A stretch of 64,000 nucleotides of DNA from Egicoccus halophilus (GTDB lineage Bacteria > Actinomycetota > Nitriliruptoria > Nitriliruptorales > Nitriliruptoraceae). Made by a program: the position numbers and the translations under genes. A model generated the notes under the pieces. The model did not search any database. It had not been told where the DNA came from and saw nothing but the letters and a program-made list of their open reading frames with translations. The stretch lies in contig NZ_CP036250.1 in the NCBI RefSeq assembly GCF_004300825.1, forward strand, positions 1,116,001 through 1,180,000, in the 5' to 3' direction. Numbering within the stretch: the first letter of the stretch is position 1; every line of letters starts with the position of its first letter. Positions 8,842 through 16,871 of the stretch are shown one piece after another.

Positions 8842-9813
8842 TCATCGGTCGCTCTCCTGCTCGCGCAGGTAGCGGGCGATGTCCACGAGTGTCTGCACGG
8901 ACTTCAGCCCGGCGATGTCGAGAAGGTCGAGCAACGGAAGGTTGATCTGGATCAACTCCGCGAGGTAGGTCGCCCGCAGCCGGGTCTGCTCGACGTGCGG
9001 GCACGTGGAGGGGATGACCGCCTGAGCCACAACCCGGTTGACCACGTCCTTGCGGTCCTCGTTGCGTCCGATCACCAGATCGTTCGGGCGAAGTCCCGTG
9101 AGCCCGTCTCGCACGAGATCGACGTACCGATTCCGGACCGGAACGATGCGGGGGCGGCGACCCGACACGTGCACGTCGAGCTGGTTGGTGTCCACCTCGA
9201 CGACGTGGCAGCGACGCAGTGGCTTGATGTCGGTCGAGTCGAGCCCAGCGCCGAGACCGAGGCCGACGACGGCGCACATGCTCTGTCGCCGGACAGCCGT
9301 CTTCTGGTTGCGAGCGACCCGGACGATCGTGGCGGCCTCGGCGGGGAGATACGGCGGCTTCACCCGTGGCCGCGCGATGGGTTGGGCGCGTCTGATGCCG
9401 TCGTAGGCCGGGTTCGCCTGCTTGGCGATCTCGAGCAGGTCGCTTCGCAGGTCGGCGCGGGACGCGTCGCTGAGGTGTGCGCACCTCGGCGAGGCGATGA
9501 ACGTAACGATGCGTCCGACCGTGAGCAGCAGCTCCGGCTCGAGTGACAGGCCGTGTTCGTGGCTCCACGCCGCCAGCTGCGCGACGTACTGGCGCTGTTG
9601 GCGGAACTTCTCCGGGCCGGTGGTGGTGGTGCGCCGCATGATCTCGTTCATGGTCGGCTTGACCGACTGGTAGGTCTGCGGTGCGATGCTTGCCGGGGTG
9701 TATCCGTCGAGCAGCAGCTGCAGTTCGCGCGGGAGCTGCCGGCCCTGGTGGCGGCTGTTGATCTCCTGCGCCAGCCGTCGGACGGCAGCCTTGCTGACCT
9801 TCTTGTTTGTCAC
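8842..9813 (-). CDS. tyrosine-recombinase-like protein with altered catalytic motifs
   Basis: 323 residues from GTG 9813, chosen because an AGGAG site lies 6 nt upstream. The N-terminal helical half looks like a core-binding domain (EKFRQQRQYVAQLAAWSHEH). The C-terminal half follows the tyrosine recombinase layout: VVGLGLGAGLDSTDIKPLRR at box I, a beta sheet ending RIVPVRNRYVDLV, RLRATYLAEL at the box II position, and a final DIAGLKSVQTLVDIARYLRE. The box I arginine is not where expected (GAGLDSTD in place of GLRxxEL), and HxxR and the final tyrosine are uncertain. It sits between the 258-residue gene and the DDE transposase, overlapping the latter by 4 bp, so the three form one operon-like module. 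Confidence 0.6.
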   Translation of the reverse strand: MTNKKVSKAAVRRLAQEINSRHQGRQLPRELQLLLDGYTPASIAPQTYQSVKPTMNEIMRRTTTTGPEKFRQQRQYVAQLAAWSHEHGLSLEPELLLTVGRIVTFIASPRCAHLSDASRADLRSDLLEIAKQANPAYDGIRRAQPIARPRVKPPYLPAEAATIVRVARNQKTAVRRQSMCAVVGLGLGAGLDSTDIKPLRRCHVVEVDTNQLDVHVSGRRPRIVPVRNRYVDLVRDGLTGLRPNDLVIGRNEDRKDVVNRVVAQAVIPSTCPHVEQTRLRATYLAELIQINLPLLDLLDIAGLKSVQTLVDIARYLREQESDR

Positions 9814-9861
9814 GTCCAACTCCTGTGTTCGGTGGACGTGATGGACCGTGAGGACGTGCTT

Positions 9862-9935
9862 GGTGCGGGCATTCGCCCGCACCGAACGGGTCCTGGGTGT
9901 GCGAAAGATGCGCGCCCCCGCTGAGCGGGGGCGCG
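9862..9935 (-). terminator. two consecutive hairpins between module genes
   Basis: GGTGCGGGC-ATTC-GCCCGCACC at 9862-9883 and CGCGCCCCCGC-TGA-GCGGGGGCGCG at 9911-9935, both perfect. They lie between the end of the 258-residue gene (9952) and the recombinase-like gene start (9813) and could attenuate transcription. Neither has a T tract. Confidence 0.5.
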
Positions 9936-9951
9936 ACCTGGATGCGTAGGT

Positions 9952-10728
9952 TCAGAAGTGGCGCAGTGCAGCGCGGCTTGCGCGCCCGTCGGTGGGGAGG
10001 TGGTCACGCAGTCGGTCGATCTCGGCACCCGTCAGACCGATACTCACCGCCTCGAACAGCGAGGTCCGCCGCATGATCGCGAAGGTCCAGGCGCGTCGCA
10101 GCTCAGCCGCGTCCAGTGGCGGCAGCCGGTGCTCGCGCAGCCACCCCTTTGCTTCCTTCCACGCCGCCTGGTCAAGACCGTGCTCGAATGCCTCCGGCTC
10201 GATCACACCGCGCTCGTGCAGGGTGATCGCGCACTCGAGCGCAGCCGCGATGTGGTCGGGGGCGTGAGCCGCGGCGGCACGAATGGCCGAGAACTCGGGT
10301 GGGCCGTAGGGGACCGGGGTCCGGGCACCCGACTGGTCGGTCCGGTTCTTGCGCCGCGAGCCGTCTTCACCGTTCAAGGTGCGCTGGAGGCGGTGCAGTG
10401 CCGAGAGGTGATTGCGCAGGCTGTTGTCCGACCGGCCCTGGCGGCGCCAGGTCACGGCGAAGCGCTCGACCCATGAGCCGGTCAGCAGCTGCGCGAGGCT
10501 GGCGTCCGGCAGCTGCGGCGCAGCCCACGCCATCAGGGCCACGGCGGCGCCCAGCAGTGCGCGGGCATCGTCTTCGTCCGCCGGAGGTGCGGCGGCGACG
10601 AGGGCGATGACCTCACCGCGACAGGCGGTCCAGTGCGGTTCGGTGAGGCAGCGCGGCCGGTAGCTGGTCAGCAGCTGGCCGATAGCGGTCGGGAGCGGAT
10701 GGAGGGCGGGAGCGTGTGTGGTGTCCAT
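9952..10728 (-). CDS. unknown protein of a recombinase/transposase module
   Basis: 258 residues from ATG 10728 (MDTTHAPALHPLPTAIGQLL). It is mostly alpha-helical, with a segment WVERFAVTWRRQGRSDNSLR continuing NHLSALHRLQRTLNG that resembles the SAM-like N-terminal (arm/core-binding) domain of tyrosine recombinases. No catalytic C-terminal domain is seen. It is the first gene of a co-directional set (this gene, recombinase-like, DDE transposase). I infer a DNA-binding accessory factor for that set; the family is not recognised. Confidence 0.55.
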   Translation of the reverse strand: MDTTHAPALHPLPTAIGQLLTSYRPRCLTEPHWTACRGEVIALVAAAPPADEDDARALLGAAVALMAWAAPQLPDASLAQLLTGSWVERFAVTWRRQGRSDNSLRNHLSALHRLQRTLNGEDGSRRKNRTDQSGARTPVPYGPPEFSAIRAAAAHAPDHIAAALECAITLHERGVIEPEAFEHGLDQAAWKEAKGWLREHRLPPLDAAELRRAWTFAIMRRTSLFEAVSIGLTGAEIDRLRDHLPTDGRASRAALRHF

Positions 10729-10910
10729 ACCGATCACGGTCCGCCGAGCTCGAGAGCGTGCAACCGTCCCGGCCCGCGACCGTGGGTGTGAGCCGCCCAG
10801 TCGAGAATCGCGTCCACGGCTCCGGGAGAACGGCAGCCGGCTTGTTGTTGCCGGCTGCGGGAAGTCGGCACGTCGTCACGGTCTTGCGGTTCCACCGACA
10901 AGGAGACGAC

Positions 10911-11438
10911 ATGTTCAACGTCAACAACGCCCCCGTCAGCCACGCTGAGCTCGAACGCTTCACCCAGCTCGTCGCCAGCTCGGTCGACCGTTTCGGGTCC
11001 GACCCTGCCGAGTACGACATGGCCATCGCCGTGGACGACCGGGGCGACGCCCTGCTGCTGCCATGTAGCCCGCAGACGCGAGCGGCCATGACCGCCAAGC
11101 TGGACCAGCTGCTGGCAACCCCACGCAGGATGGCGGCGATGGTCTCGCTGATGGGATGGTCTCCCGATGCCTCGCCGACGGTTGCCGCATGGGTCGTCGT
11201 CGCGGTCGGACGCGGCAGCCTGCCGGCGCTCGTCTGCGTCCGTCGACTCGAGCAGGACGACCGGTGGACGCTGCTCAACATCAGCGACATGCCCTGGCTC
11301 ATCCTCTCCAGCGCAGCCGGCCTGAGGGCAGCCTTGTCCGGCCAGCCGCTGCGTCTCAAGGTCGCACGTACGAAGGCGCTGTTCCAGCGGCCCGACCAGG
11401 TGCCGAACCCGCCTGTCGACGAGCGCGGAGCACTCTGA
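10911..11438 (+). CDS. hypothetical cytoplasmic protein
   Basis: 175 residues from ATG 10911, chosen for the AAGGAGACGAC ribosome site just upstream. It begins MFNVNNAPVSHAELERFTQL. There is no signal peptide or membrane segment. The middle region is alternating hydrophobic (VAAWVVVAVGRGSLPALVCV), suggesting a beta sheet. I do not recognise the family. It reads divergently from the recombinase module and is followed by a perfect 30-bp palindrome. Codon use and GC match the island. Confidence 0.6.
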   Translation: MFNVNNAPVSHAELERFTQLVASSVDRFGSDPAEYDMAIAVDDRGDALLLPCSPQTRAAMTAKLDQLLATPRRMAAMVSLMGWSPDASPTVAAWVVVAVGRGSLPALVCVRRLEQDDRWTLLNISDMPWLILSSAAGLRAALSGQPLRLKVARTKALFQRPDQVPNPPVDERGAL

Positions 11439-11532
11439 CCAGCCGCAGCCCCGCTGCCGCGCCCACCTGACCGGACACGCGTGCGTGCACGGTCGCGCAG
11501 GGAAGCTTCGCCGAGCGGCTGTGAGGCAACGC

Positions 11533-11562
11533 CGCGCCACGGCCCGTACGGGCCGTGGCGCG
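11533..11562. repeat. perfect 30-bp palindrome (possible terminator)
   Basis: The arm CGCGCCACGGCCC, a GTAC centre and the exact complement. It lies 95 bp after the preceding gene's stop with no T tract, so it may be a terminator or a protein site. Confidence 0.6.
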
Positions 11563-11647
11563 ATTGCATCTCGACAGGAGCCACGGACGGTTCTCGACGC
11601 AGCTCACCAACGAGGCTGCAGACCGACAGCTACCGGAGACAAACGAC

Positions 11648-11959
11648 GTGATCTTCCTACTTTTCGACAACTACGACGACCCGTTCGACGACCCGTCCGA
11701 GTGGACCTGCTACCGGCTCCGAGTGCCCGGCCGATGGACCTCGCTCGAGTTGGCCCTACGGGCAGCGGCCGAGCGTGCGCTCCAGTTCGCCGGCGACTCC
11801 GCGGCCGGCGTCTACGCCGTCGACGTCTCGATGCACCGCGAATCGGAGGGGGGTATGACGGTCGCCAGCATCCACGTCTGGCACGACCATGCCGCTGGGG
11901 ACCCTTGGATCCCAGCGCTACGCACTCATCTCGATGTCGGCGAACCTCATCACGGCTGA
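11648..11959 (+). CDS. small hypothetical protein
   Basis: 103 residues from GTG 11648 (VIFLLFDNYDDPFDDPSEWT), chosen because a GGAG site lies about 9 nt upstream. An in-frame upstream start at 11555 is possible. The composition is acidic, with a helix LELALRAAAERALQFA and a beta-like SIHVWHDH. Not recognised. It lies between the palindrome and the restriction operon. Confidence 0.45.
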   Translation: MIFLLFDNYDDPFDDPSEWTCYRLRVPGRWTSLELALRAAAERALQFAGDSAAGVYAVDVSMHRESEGGMTVASIHVWHDHAAGDPWIPALRTHLDVGEPHHG

Positions 11960-12158
11960 CACGCAGCGTGCTCGTCCGGCGTAGCGAAGAGGCGATCCAC
12001 CTTGTCGCGGCCGGTTGCCCCTCGGCTGACAGTGGACACCCTGACCGCCCAAACACGGTTCCGGCCCACCGACGGCCAACGCCTACAGTGGCGTTGGCCG
12101 CAGGCTGGCCAGCTGGGACAGCGGGGGCGGGGTGCAGTCGGCAACGCGAGGAGTAACA

Positions 12159-14195
12159 GTGGCGGCGTACACGCATGGGGAAGCGGTCGGGCTGATCTGG
12201 GCAATCGCAGACCTGCTGCGAGGGACCTACAAGGCTCACGACTACGGCGACGTCATCCTCCCGCTCGTGGTCCTACGTCGTCTCGACCAGGCGTTGCTCG
12301 ACACCAAGCAGGCGGTGCTCGAGCGCGACACGAAACTGGCCGAGCAAGGCATCGAGAACCGCGAACCGGTCCTCCGGTCCGTCTCAGGCCGGTCGTTCTA
12401 CAACACCCACCAGCTGACCTTCGACCGGCTCATCGACGACGAGGACAACGTCCCGGCCAACTTGCGTGCCTACATCGAGGCGTTCTCGCCCAACGCCCGT
12501 GACGTGATCGAGAAGTTCGGGTTCGACACGCAGATCGACAAGCTGCACGGCGCCAACCTGCTCTACCCGATCCTCGCCCGATTCGTTGACATCGACCTGC
12601 ACCCCAACCGGGTTTCCAACCTCGACATGGGCTACCTGTTCGAGGAGCTCATCCGCCGGTTCGCTGAGCAGTCCAACGAGACCGCAGGTGAGCACTTCAC
12701 ACCCCGTGAGGTCATCGCGCTGTGCGTCGAACTTCTCGCGGCAGCCGACTGGGACCGGCTCGCCCAGCCTGGCGCAATCGTCACCATGCTCGACAGCTGC
12801 GCCGGCACCGGTGGTATGGCGTCGGTGTTCGAGGAGCACCTGCGGTCGCGCAACAGCCAGGCACGGCTGATCCCACACCTGCAGGAGATCAACGACGAGT
12901 CGTACGCCATCTGCAAGGCCGACCTGCTCATCAAGGGGCAGGATGCCGACAACGTCGCGTTCGGTAACAGCCTCACCGAAGACGCCTTCCCGACGCTCGC
13001 AGCCGACTACGCCATCACCAACCCGCCGTTCGGGGTCGACTGGAAGGGCTACGCCGCCCCGCTCGAGCGCGAACACGCCGAGCTCGGTCACGATGGCCGG
13101 TTCGGACCGGGCCTGCCCGCCAAGGGCGACGGACAGCTGCTGTTCCTGCTGCACCTGCTGTCCAAGCTCAAGCCCTACGACCACGCCACCGGCACCGGCG
13201 GCGGACGGCTCGCGATCATCATGAACGGCTCGCCGCTGTTCTCCGGCGCTCCCGGCGGTGGCGAATCGGAGATCCGCCGCTACCTGATCGAGAACGACCT
13301 GCTCGAGGCAATCGTCGCGCTGCCCGACCAGCTGTTCTACAACACCGGCATCTCGACCTACATCTGGATCATCACCAACCGCAAGGCACCCGAACGCACC
13401 GGGAACGTCCAGCTCATCGACGCCCGCCAGCAGTTCCGCAAGATGCGCAAGAGCCTCGGCGCCAAGCGCAACGAGCTCGCCGATGAGCACATCGAACGCA
13501 TCGTCGCCCTCTACCACGGCCTCGACGCCGATGGGGAGCAAGCCAAGCTCATCCCCAATCACCGGTTCGGGTTCCGCCGCGTCACCATCGAACGACCGCT
13601 ACGGGCCCGCTACGAGGGGGGTGCTGCAGCCGTCGAACGGCTCCGCACCTCACCCGACTGGAACGCCGCACAGGTCCGCAAGTCCGACGCCGACCGCGCC
13701 GAGGACATCCTGGCCGGCATCGAACAGACCGTCGCCGACCTGCCGGCGAACGGGCTCACCGCGGCCGACGCCATCACCCGCGTCAAGAAGGCCGACGGCT
13801 TCACGGCACTGCTGAAAAAGGCCAAGGACGCCATTGCCGCCGCGCTCACCGTCCCCGACCCGGACGCTGAGCCAGTCGTCGACGCCAAGGGCCGTCCGCA
13901 GCCCGACCCAGACCTGCGCGGGCAGGAAGCCGTCCCGCTGCCAGACACCTACCAGCCCGACGACGACACTATCGACGTGCTCACCGACGGCGTCGATGAC
14001 CACCTCAAGGCCGAGGTCCTCCCACACGCCCCCGACGCCTGGGTCGACCACACCAAGACCAAGCTCGGCTACGAGATCCCCTTCACCCGCATCTTTTACC
14101 GCTACCAGCCGCCCCGCCCCCTCGCCGAGATCGACGCCGATATCAAGCAAGTCGAAGCCGAAATTTTTCAGCTTCTCGCCGAGGTCACCGAATGA
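12159..14195 (+). CDS. hsdM: type I restriction-modification system methyltransferase subunit
   Basis: 678 residues from GTG 12159, preceded by GAGGAG at a good spacing. The N-terminal HsdM helical domain (ADLLRGTYKAHDYGDVILPL) is followed by an N6-adenine methyltransferase domain. That domain has the SAM-binding DSCAGTGG motif near residue 211 and the catalytic NPPFG motif at about 288-292. The C-terminal ~200 residues are a helical extension with many charged residues. It forms the M2S methylase with HsdS and the R2M2S nuclease with HsdR, protecting host DNA. The stop overlaps the hsdS start by ATGA. Confidence 0.95.
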   Translation: MAAYTHGEAVGLIWAIADLLRGTYKAHDYGDVILPLVVLRRLDQALLDTKQAVLERDTKLAEQGIENREPVLRSVSGRSFYNTHQLTFDRLIDDEDNVPANLRAYIEAFSPNARDVIEKFGFDTQIDKLHGANLLYPILARFVDIDLHPNRVSNLDMGYLFEELIRRFAEQSNETAGEHFTPREVIALCVELLAAADWDRLAQPGAIVTMLDSCAGTGGMASVFEEHLRSRNSQARLIPHLQEINDESYAICKADLLIKGQDADNVAFGNSLTEDAFPTLAADYAITNPPFGVDWKGYAAPLEREHAELGHDGRFGPGLPAKGDGQLLFLLHLLSKLKPYDHATGTGGGRLAIIMNGSPLFSGAPGGGESEIRRYLIENDLLEAIVALPDQLFYNTGISTYIWIITNRKAPERTGNVQLIDARQQFRKMRKSLGAKRNELADEHIERIVALYHGLDADGEQAKLIPNHRFGFRRVTIERPLRARYEGGAAAVERLRTSPDWNAAQVRKSDADRAEDILAGIEQTVADLPANGLTAADAITRVKKADGFTALLKKAKDAIAAALTVPDPDAEPVVDAKGRPQPDPDLRGQEAVPLPDTYQPDDDTIDVLTDGVDDHLKAEVLPHAPDAWVDHTKTKLGYEIPFTRIFYRYQPPRPLAEIDADIKQVEAEIFQLLAEVTE

Positions 14196-15400
14196 CCGCC
14201 ACTCCGACGGTCCCGCTGGGACATCTTGCACTTGTGCGACCGAGCAGCGTCGACAAGGTTGCCAACGAGAGCGAGACACCGGTGCGCCTCTGCAACTACA
14301 CCGACGTTTACTACGGCGACCGCATCACGAACGAGCTGTCGTTCATGCAAGGCACAGCCACAGCTGGCGAGATCAGACGCTTTGAACTACAGCGTGACGA
14401 CGTCCTCATCACCAAAGACTCCGAGACCGCAGACGACATCGCAATCGCCGCCTGGGTCGCCGAGGACCTCCCGGGAACGGTGCTCGGGTACCACACAAGC
14501 CTTCTCCGTCCACGCGCAGGAATCGACGGTCGGTTCCTCTACTGGGCCCTCCAGGCGCATCCACTGCGCGACTACTTCGAACAGCACGCCCGCGGCGTGA
14601 CGCGGCACGCCCTACGACAGCAGGATGTGACCCAAGCGCCCGTCCCGCGCCCTTCGCTTGCCGTGCAGCGGCGCATCGCGGATTACCTCGACACCGAGAC
14701 CGCCAGCATCGATCGGCTGCTCGAGAGGAACGCAGACCTGCAACAACTGGTCTTGGAACGCCTTGAGGCGTTCATCGAGTACCGGATATGGGGATCCAGC
14801 CCCGAGTTGGTGCCCCTGCAGTACAGAACTACACGGCTCACGGTGGGAGTCGTAGTCCGTCCCGCAGAGTTGATGGCGCCGGCAGGGCCGCCGTTTCTGC
14901 GAGGCGTCAACATCGAACGCAACCACGTTCTGCCGAGCAATCTGGTCCACATCGACGCGGACGCCAACAAGGCGAACTCCAAGAGCATGCTTGAGCCCGG
15001 CGACGTATTGATGGTTCGTACGGGAGATGCTGGCGTTTCCGCTGTCGTCCCTGAGTGGGCGATCGGAGGCAACAGCTCAGGTTTGCTGCTCATCCGTCCG
15101 GATCGTCGCCTCATTGATCCCGTCTTCTTGGCTTACACGTTGAACTCCGGCCTTGCAAGGGAACACATCCGCTTGCGTACTCAGGGGGCCATTCAGCAGT
15201 CGTTCCCGACCTCCGAGTTGGGGGGGATCCCGGTCCCGAACATCCCGCTTGAGGCTCAGGGAGCTGTTGTCGAAGAGGTCTCGTCCCTGGCGGCTCGAGT
15301 CCGGGACGGTGTTGATCGACTCCGGCGTCAGGCCGAACTGCTTTGGGAGCGTCGCCGCGCCCTGATCACGGCGGCGGTGACGGGCGAGTTGGAGGTGTGA
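14192..15400 (+). CDS. hsdS: type I restriction-modification specificity subunit
   Basis: 402 residues with two target-recognition domains, roughly 1-165 and 200-355. Each is followed by a conserved helix: IADYLDTETASIDRLLERN in the centre, and a matching C-terminal helix near RVRDGVDRLRRQAELL. The first recognition domain ends with VTRHALRQQDVTQAPVPRPS, a characteristic HsdS boundary. The two halves determine a bipartite DNA target. It is coupled to hsdM by a 4-bp overlap and is followed after one base by the GIY-YIG/RAMA gene. Confidence 0.92.
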   Translation: MTATPTVPLGHLALVRPSSVDKVANESETPVRLCNYTDVYYGDRITNELSFMQGTATAGEIRRFELQRDDVLITKDSETADDIAIAAWVAEDLPGTVLGYHTSLLRPRAGIDGRFLYWALQAHPLRDYFEQHARGVTRHALRQQDVTQAPVPRPSLAVQRRIADYLDTETASIDRLLERNADLQQLVLERLEAFIEYRIWGSSPELVPLQYRTTRLTVGVVVRPAELMAPAGPPFLRGVNIERNHVLPSNLVHIDADANKANSKSMLEPGDVLMVRTGDAGVSAVVPEWAIGGNSSGLLLIRPDRRLIDPVFLAYTLNSGLAREHIRLRTQGAIQQSFPTSELGGIPVPNIPLEAQGAVVEEVSSLAARVRDGVDRLRRQAELLWERRRALITAAVTGELEV

Positions 15401-15401
15401 G

Positions 15402-16241
15402 GTGGCGGTGACGGGGGATGCGTTGCCGGTGACGGCGCTGCTTGCGTCGGAGCCCGGGGTGCCGGTGGTGGTGTTCGATTCGAACGCGGCGCTGCGGATG
15501 GCCGTGGTGGACCGGCAGTCGGTGCATGGGGTGGACGAGTCGTGGGACGCCCCGGGGGTGTACCTGCTGCTCGATCCCGTGGCGCTGGACGGGGCGTTCG
15601 GTGTGTACGTGGGGAAGGCGCCGGCGGGCCTACGAACGCGGCTGAAGCAGCACCTGAAGGGCAAGGACCACTGGGCGCGGGCGCTGATGGTGGTGCGGGA
15701 CACGACGCACGGGTGGCACTCGGCGCAGGTCGGCTGGCTTGAGGGCCGGCTGTACGACCTGCTTGATGGCGCGTCGCTCGCCAAGCTGTCGAACGGGAAC
15801 CGGCCGCAGGACGAGACGCTGCCGGCCTACGACCGGATCGCGTTGGAGGCGGCGGTGACGCCGATCTCGGCGGTGATGCGGTTGCTGGGTTGTTCGCCCG
15901 ATGCCTTCGACGAGGACGCGCCGTCGGAGTCACCGGTGCGGCCCGCGCCACGTCAGTACAACGTGACGATTGCGGACCTCGTCGCCGCCGGTGACCTCGT
16001 CGTAGAGGAGCGTGTGAGCTCGACGCAGGCATCAGCCCCGGCGACGGCGGTTGTCGGCAGCGACGGCGGCCTGACCATCGACGGGCAGCGGTTCGCAACA
16101 CCGTCGGCGGCCGGGTCGCACGTCCGGGCCGGCAAAGCTACCAATGGGTGGGCGTTCTGGGCGGTCGAACGGGACGGGACGACAGTGCCGCTTGCCACCG
16201 TCAGGGCGCGCTACCTGCGGCGGGTCACGGAGACAGGCTGA
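15402..16241 (+). CDS. GIY-YIG-like nuclease domain fused to RAMA (DUF4357) domain
   Basis: 279 residues from GTG 15402, one base after the hsdS stop. The middle part reads GVYLLLD...VYVGKAPAGLRTRLKQHL, the GIY-YIG pattern in divergent form, followed by WHSAQVGWLEGRLYDLL with a glutamate at the position expected for the metal ligand. The C-terminus (about 190-275) matches the RAMA/DUF4357 pattern: TIADLVAAGDLV, DGQRFATPSAAGSHVRAG and NGWAFWAV. RAMA modules are known in restriction-associated proteins and are thought to recognise DNA. Its position between hsdS and hsdR ties it to the restriction system; the exact role is inference. Confidence 0.75.
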   Translation: MAVTGDALPVTALLASEPGVPVVVFDSNAALRMAVVDRQSVHGVDESWDAPGVYLLLDPVALDGAFGVYVGKAPAGLRTRLKQHLKGKDHWARALMVVRDTTHGWHSAQVGWLEGRLYDLLDGASLAKLSNGNRPQDETLPAYDRIALEAAVTPISAVMRLLGCSPDAFDEDAPSESPVRPAPRQYNVTIADLVAAGDLVVEERVSSTQASAPATAVVGSDGGLTIDGQRFATPSAAGSHVRAGKATNGWAFWAVERDGTTVPLATVRARYLRRVTETG

Positions 16242-16867
16242 TGGCAATCAACATGAGTGCTATTTCGTCGGGGCCGAGCCCTGACGAACTGCGCCAGTCG
16301 GTGGCATGGGCCGGTGCATATCTGGACATGATCGGGCGTGAAGGGGTGCGACGCTTCCTTGCCGGCGACCAGCACAGCCCGCCGCACACGGACGTGCCGC
16401 CGCCGGCGGCCCTGCTCGCGACGGCGCATCGGTCGGGTGGCCCGGCGGATGCGCTGGCCATCGCCGTCGTGGCGCTTCGGGTTACGACCGGGATGGCCTG
16501 GCGCTGGATCGGCGCCCGCTACCTGATGGTCGACTGCCCGTTGGCACCGGACCTCGAGGACCTGCGCGGCGATGGCAAGAAGGTCACGGGCAAGCCGTAC
16601 GCCGAGGCTGCACGCGATGCAATGACGCAGCTCGTGAGATCAGCCAAGGCGGTCGGGAACGACCTCGCGCCCGGGAACGCACCAGGTCTCGGCTTCGACG
16701 ACATCGCGCGACGGTGGGACGTTTCCGCCGACTTGATCGGTGCGACCGTCGGTCCCGGAGCCGCCCGCTGGCTGCCACCCTCGGCGACGCAGACCCTGAC
16801 TCACGGCAGTGGACGCTACTTCCGAGTCGTGGCCGAACATGCTGCCTGGTCTCGGGCGGAGGTCTGA
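16241..16867 (+). CDS. unknown gene within the type I restriction operon
   Basis: 208 residues from ATG 16241, which shares one base with the preceding stop (TGATG). It is alpha-helix-rich, beginning MAINMSAISSGPSPDELRQS. It contains a Trp-rich segment GMAWRWIGARYLMVD and a C-terminal RRWDVSADLIGATVGPGA that could be a winged-helix or HTH. No catalytic motif is recognised. The hsdR start lies 4 bp after its stop. The tight packing argues that it is translated with the restriction subunits. Confidence 0.7.
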   Translation: MAINMSAISSGPSPDELRQSVAWAGAYLDMIGREGVRRFLAGDQHSPPHTDVPPPAALLATAHRSGGPADALAIAVVALRVTTGMAWRWIGARYLMVDCPLAPDLEDLRGDGKKVTGKPYAEAARDAMTQLVRSAKAVGNDLAPGNAPGLGFDDIARRWDVSADLIGATVGPGAARWLPPSATQTLTHGSGRYFRVVAEHAAWSRAEV

Positions 16868-16871
16868 AGGC

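Larger units (their letters stand above)
3379..8845 (-). pseudogene. DDE-type transposase gene split by two insertion sequences
   Basis: Three minus-strand pieces of one gene. Piece 1 (8845-8147) starts MITIGQYLVACHLV, overlaps the upstream recombinase gene by ATGA, and contains VDETGVWAWNKG and DPDGAWGRKTKK with FGYSMHG, typical of DDE_Tnp_1 (IS5/IS1182-like) enzymes. Piece 2 (6894-6088) holds VDRHYSYK and RSRVEGFFGTLKD, the region expected to carry the last acidic residue. Piece 3 (3540-3379) gives the C-terminus. Removing the IS21 element and one CCAAG copy rejoins pieces 2 and 3 exactly in frame. Removing the IS3 element leaves pieces 1 and 2 one base out of frame, in a GGGG run. The gene may therefore have decayed before that insertion, or it used a frameshift. 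Reconstructed length is about 550 residues. Confidence 0.75.
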
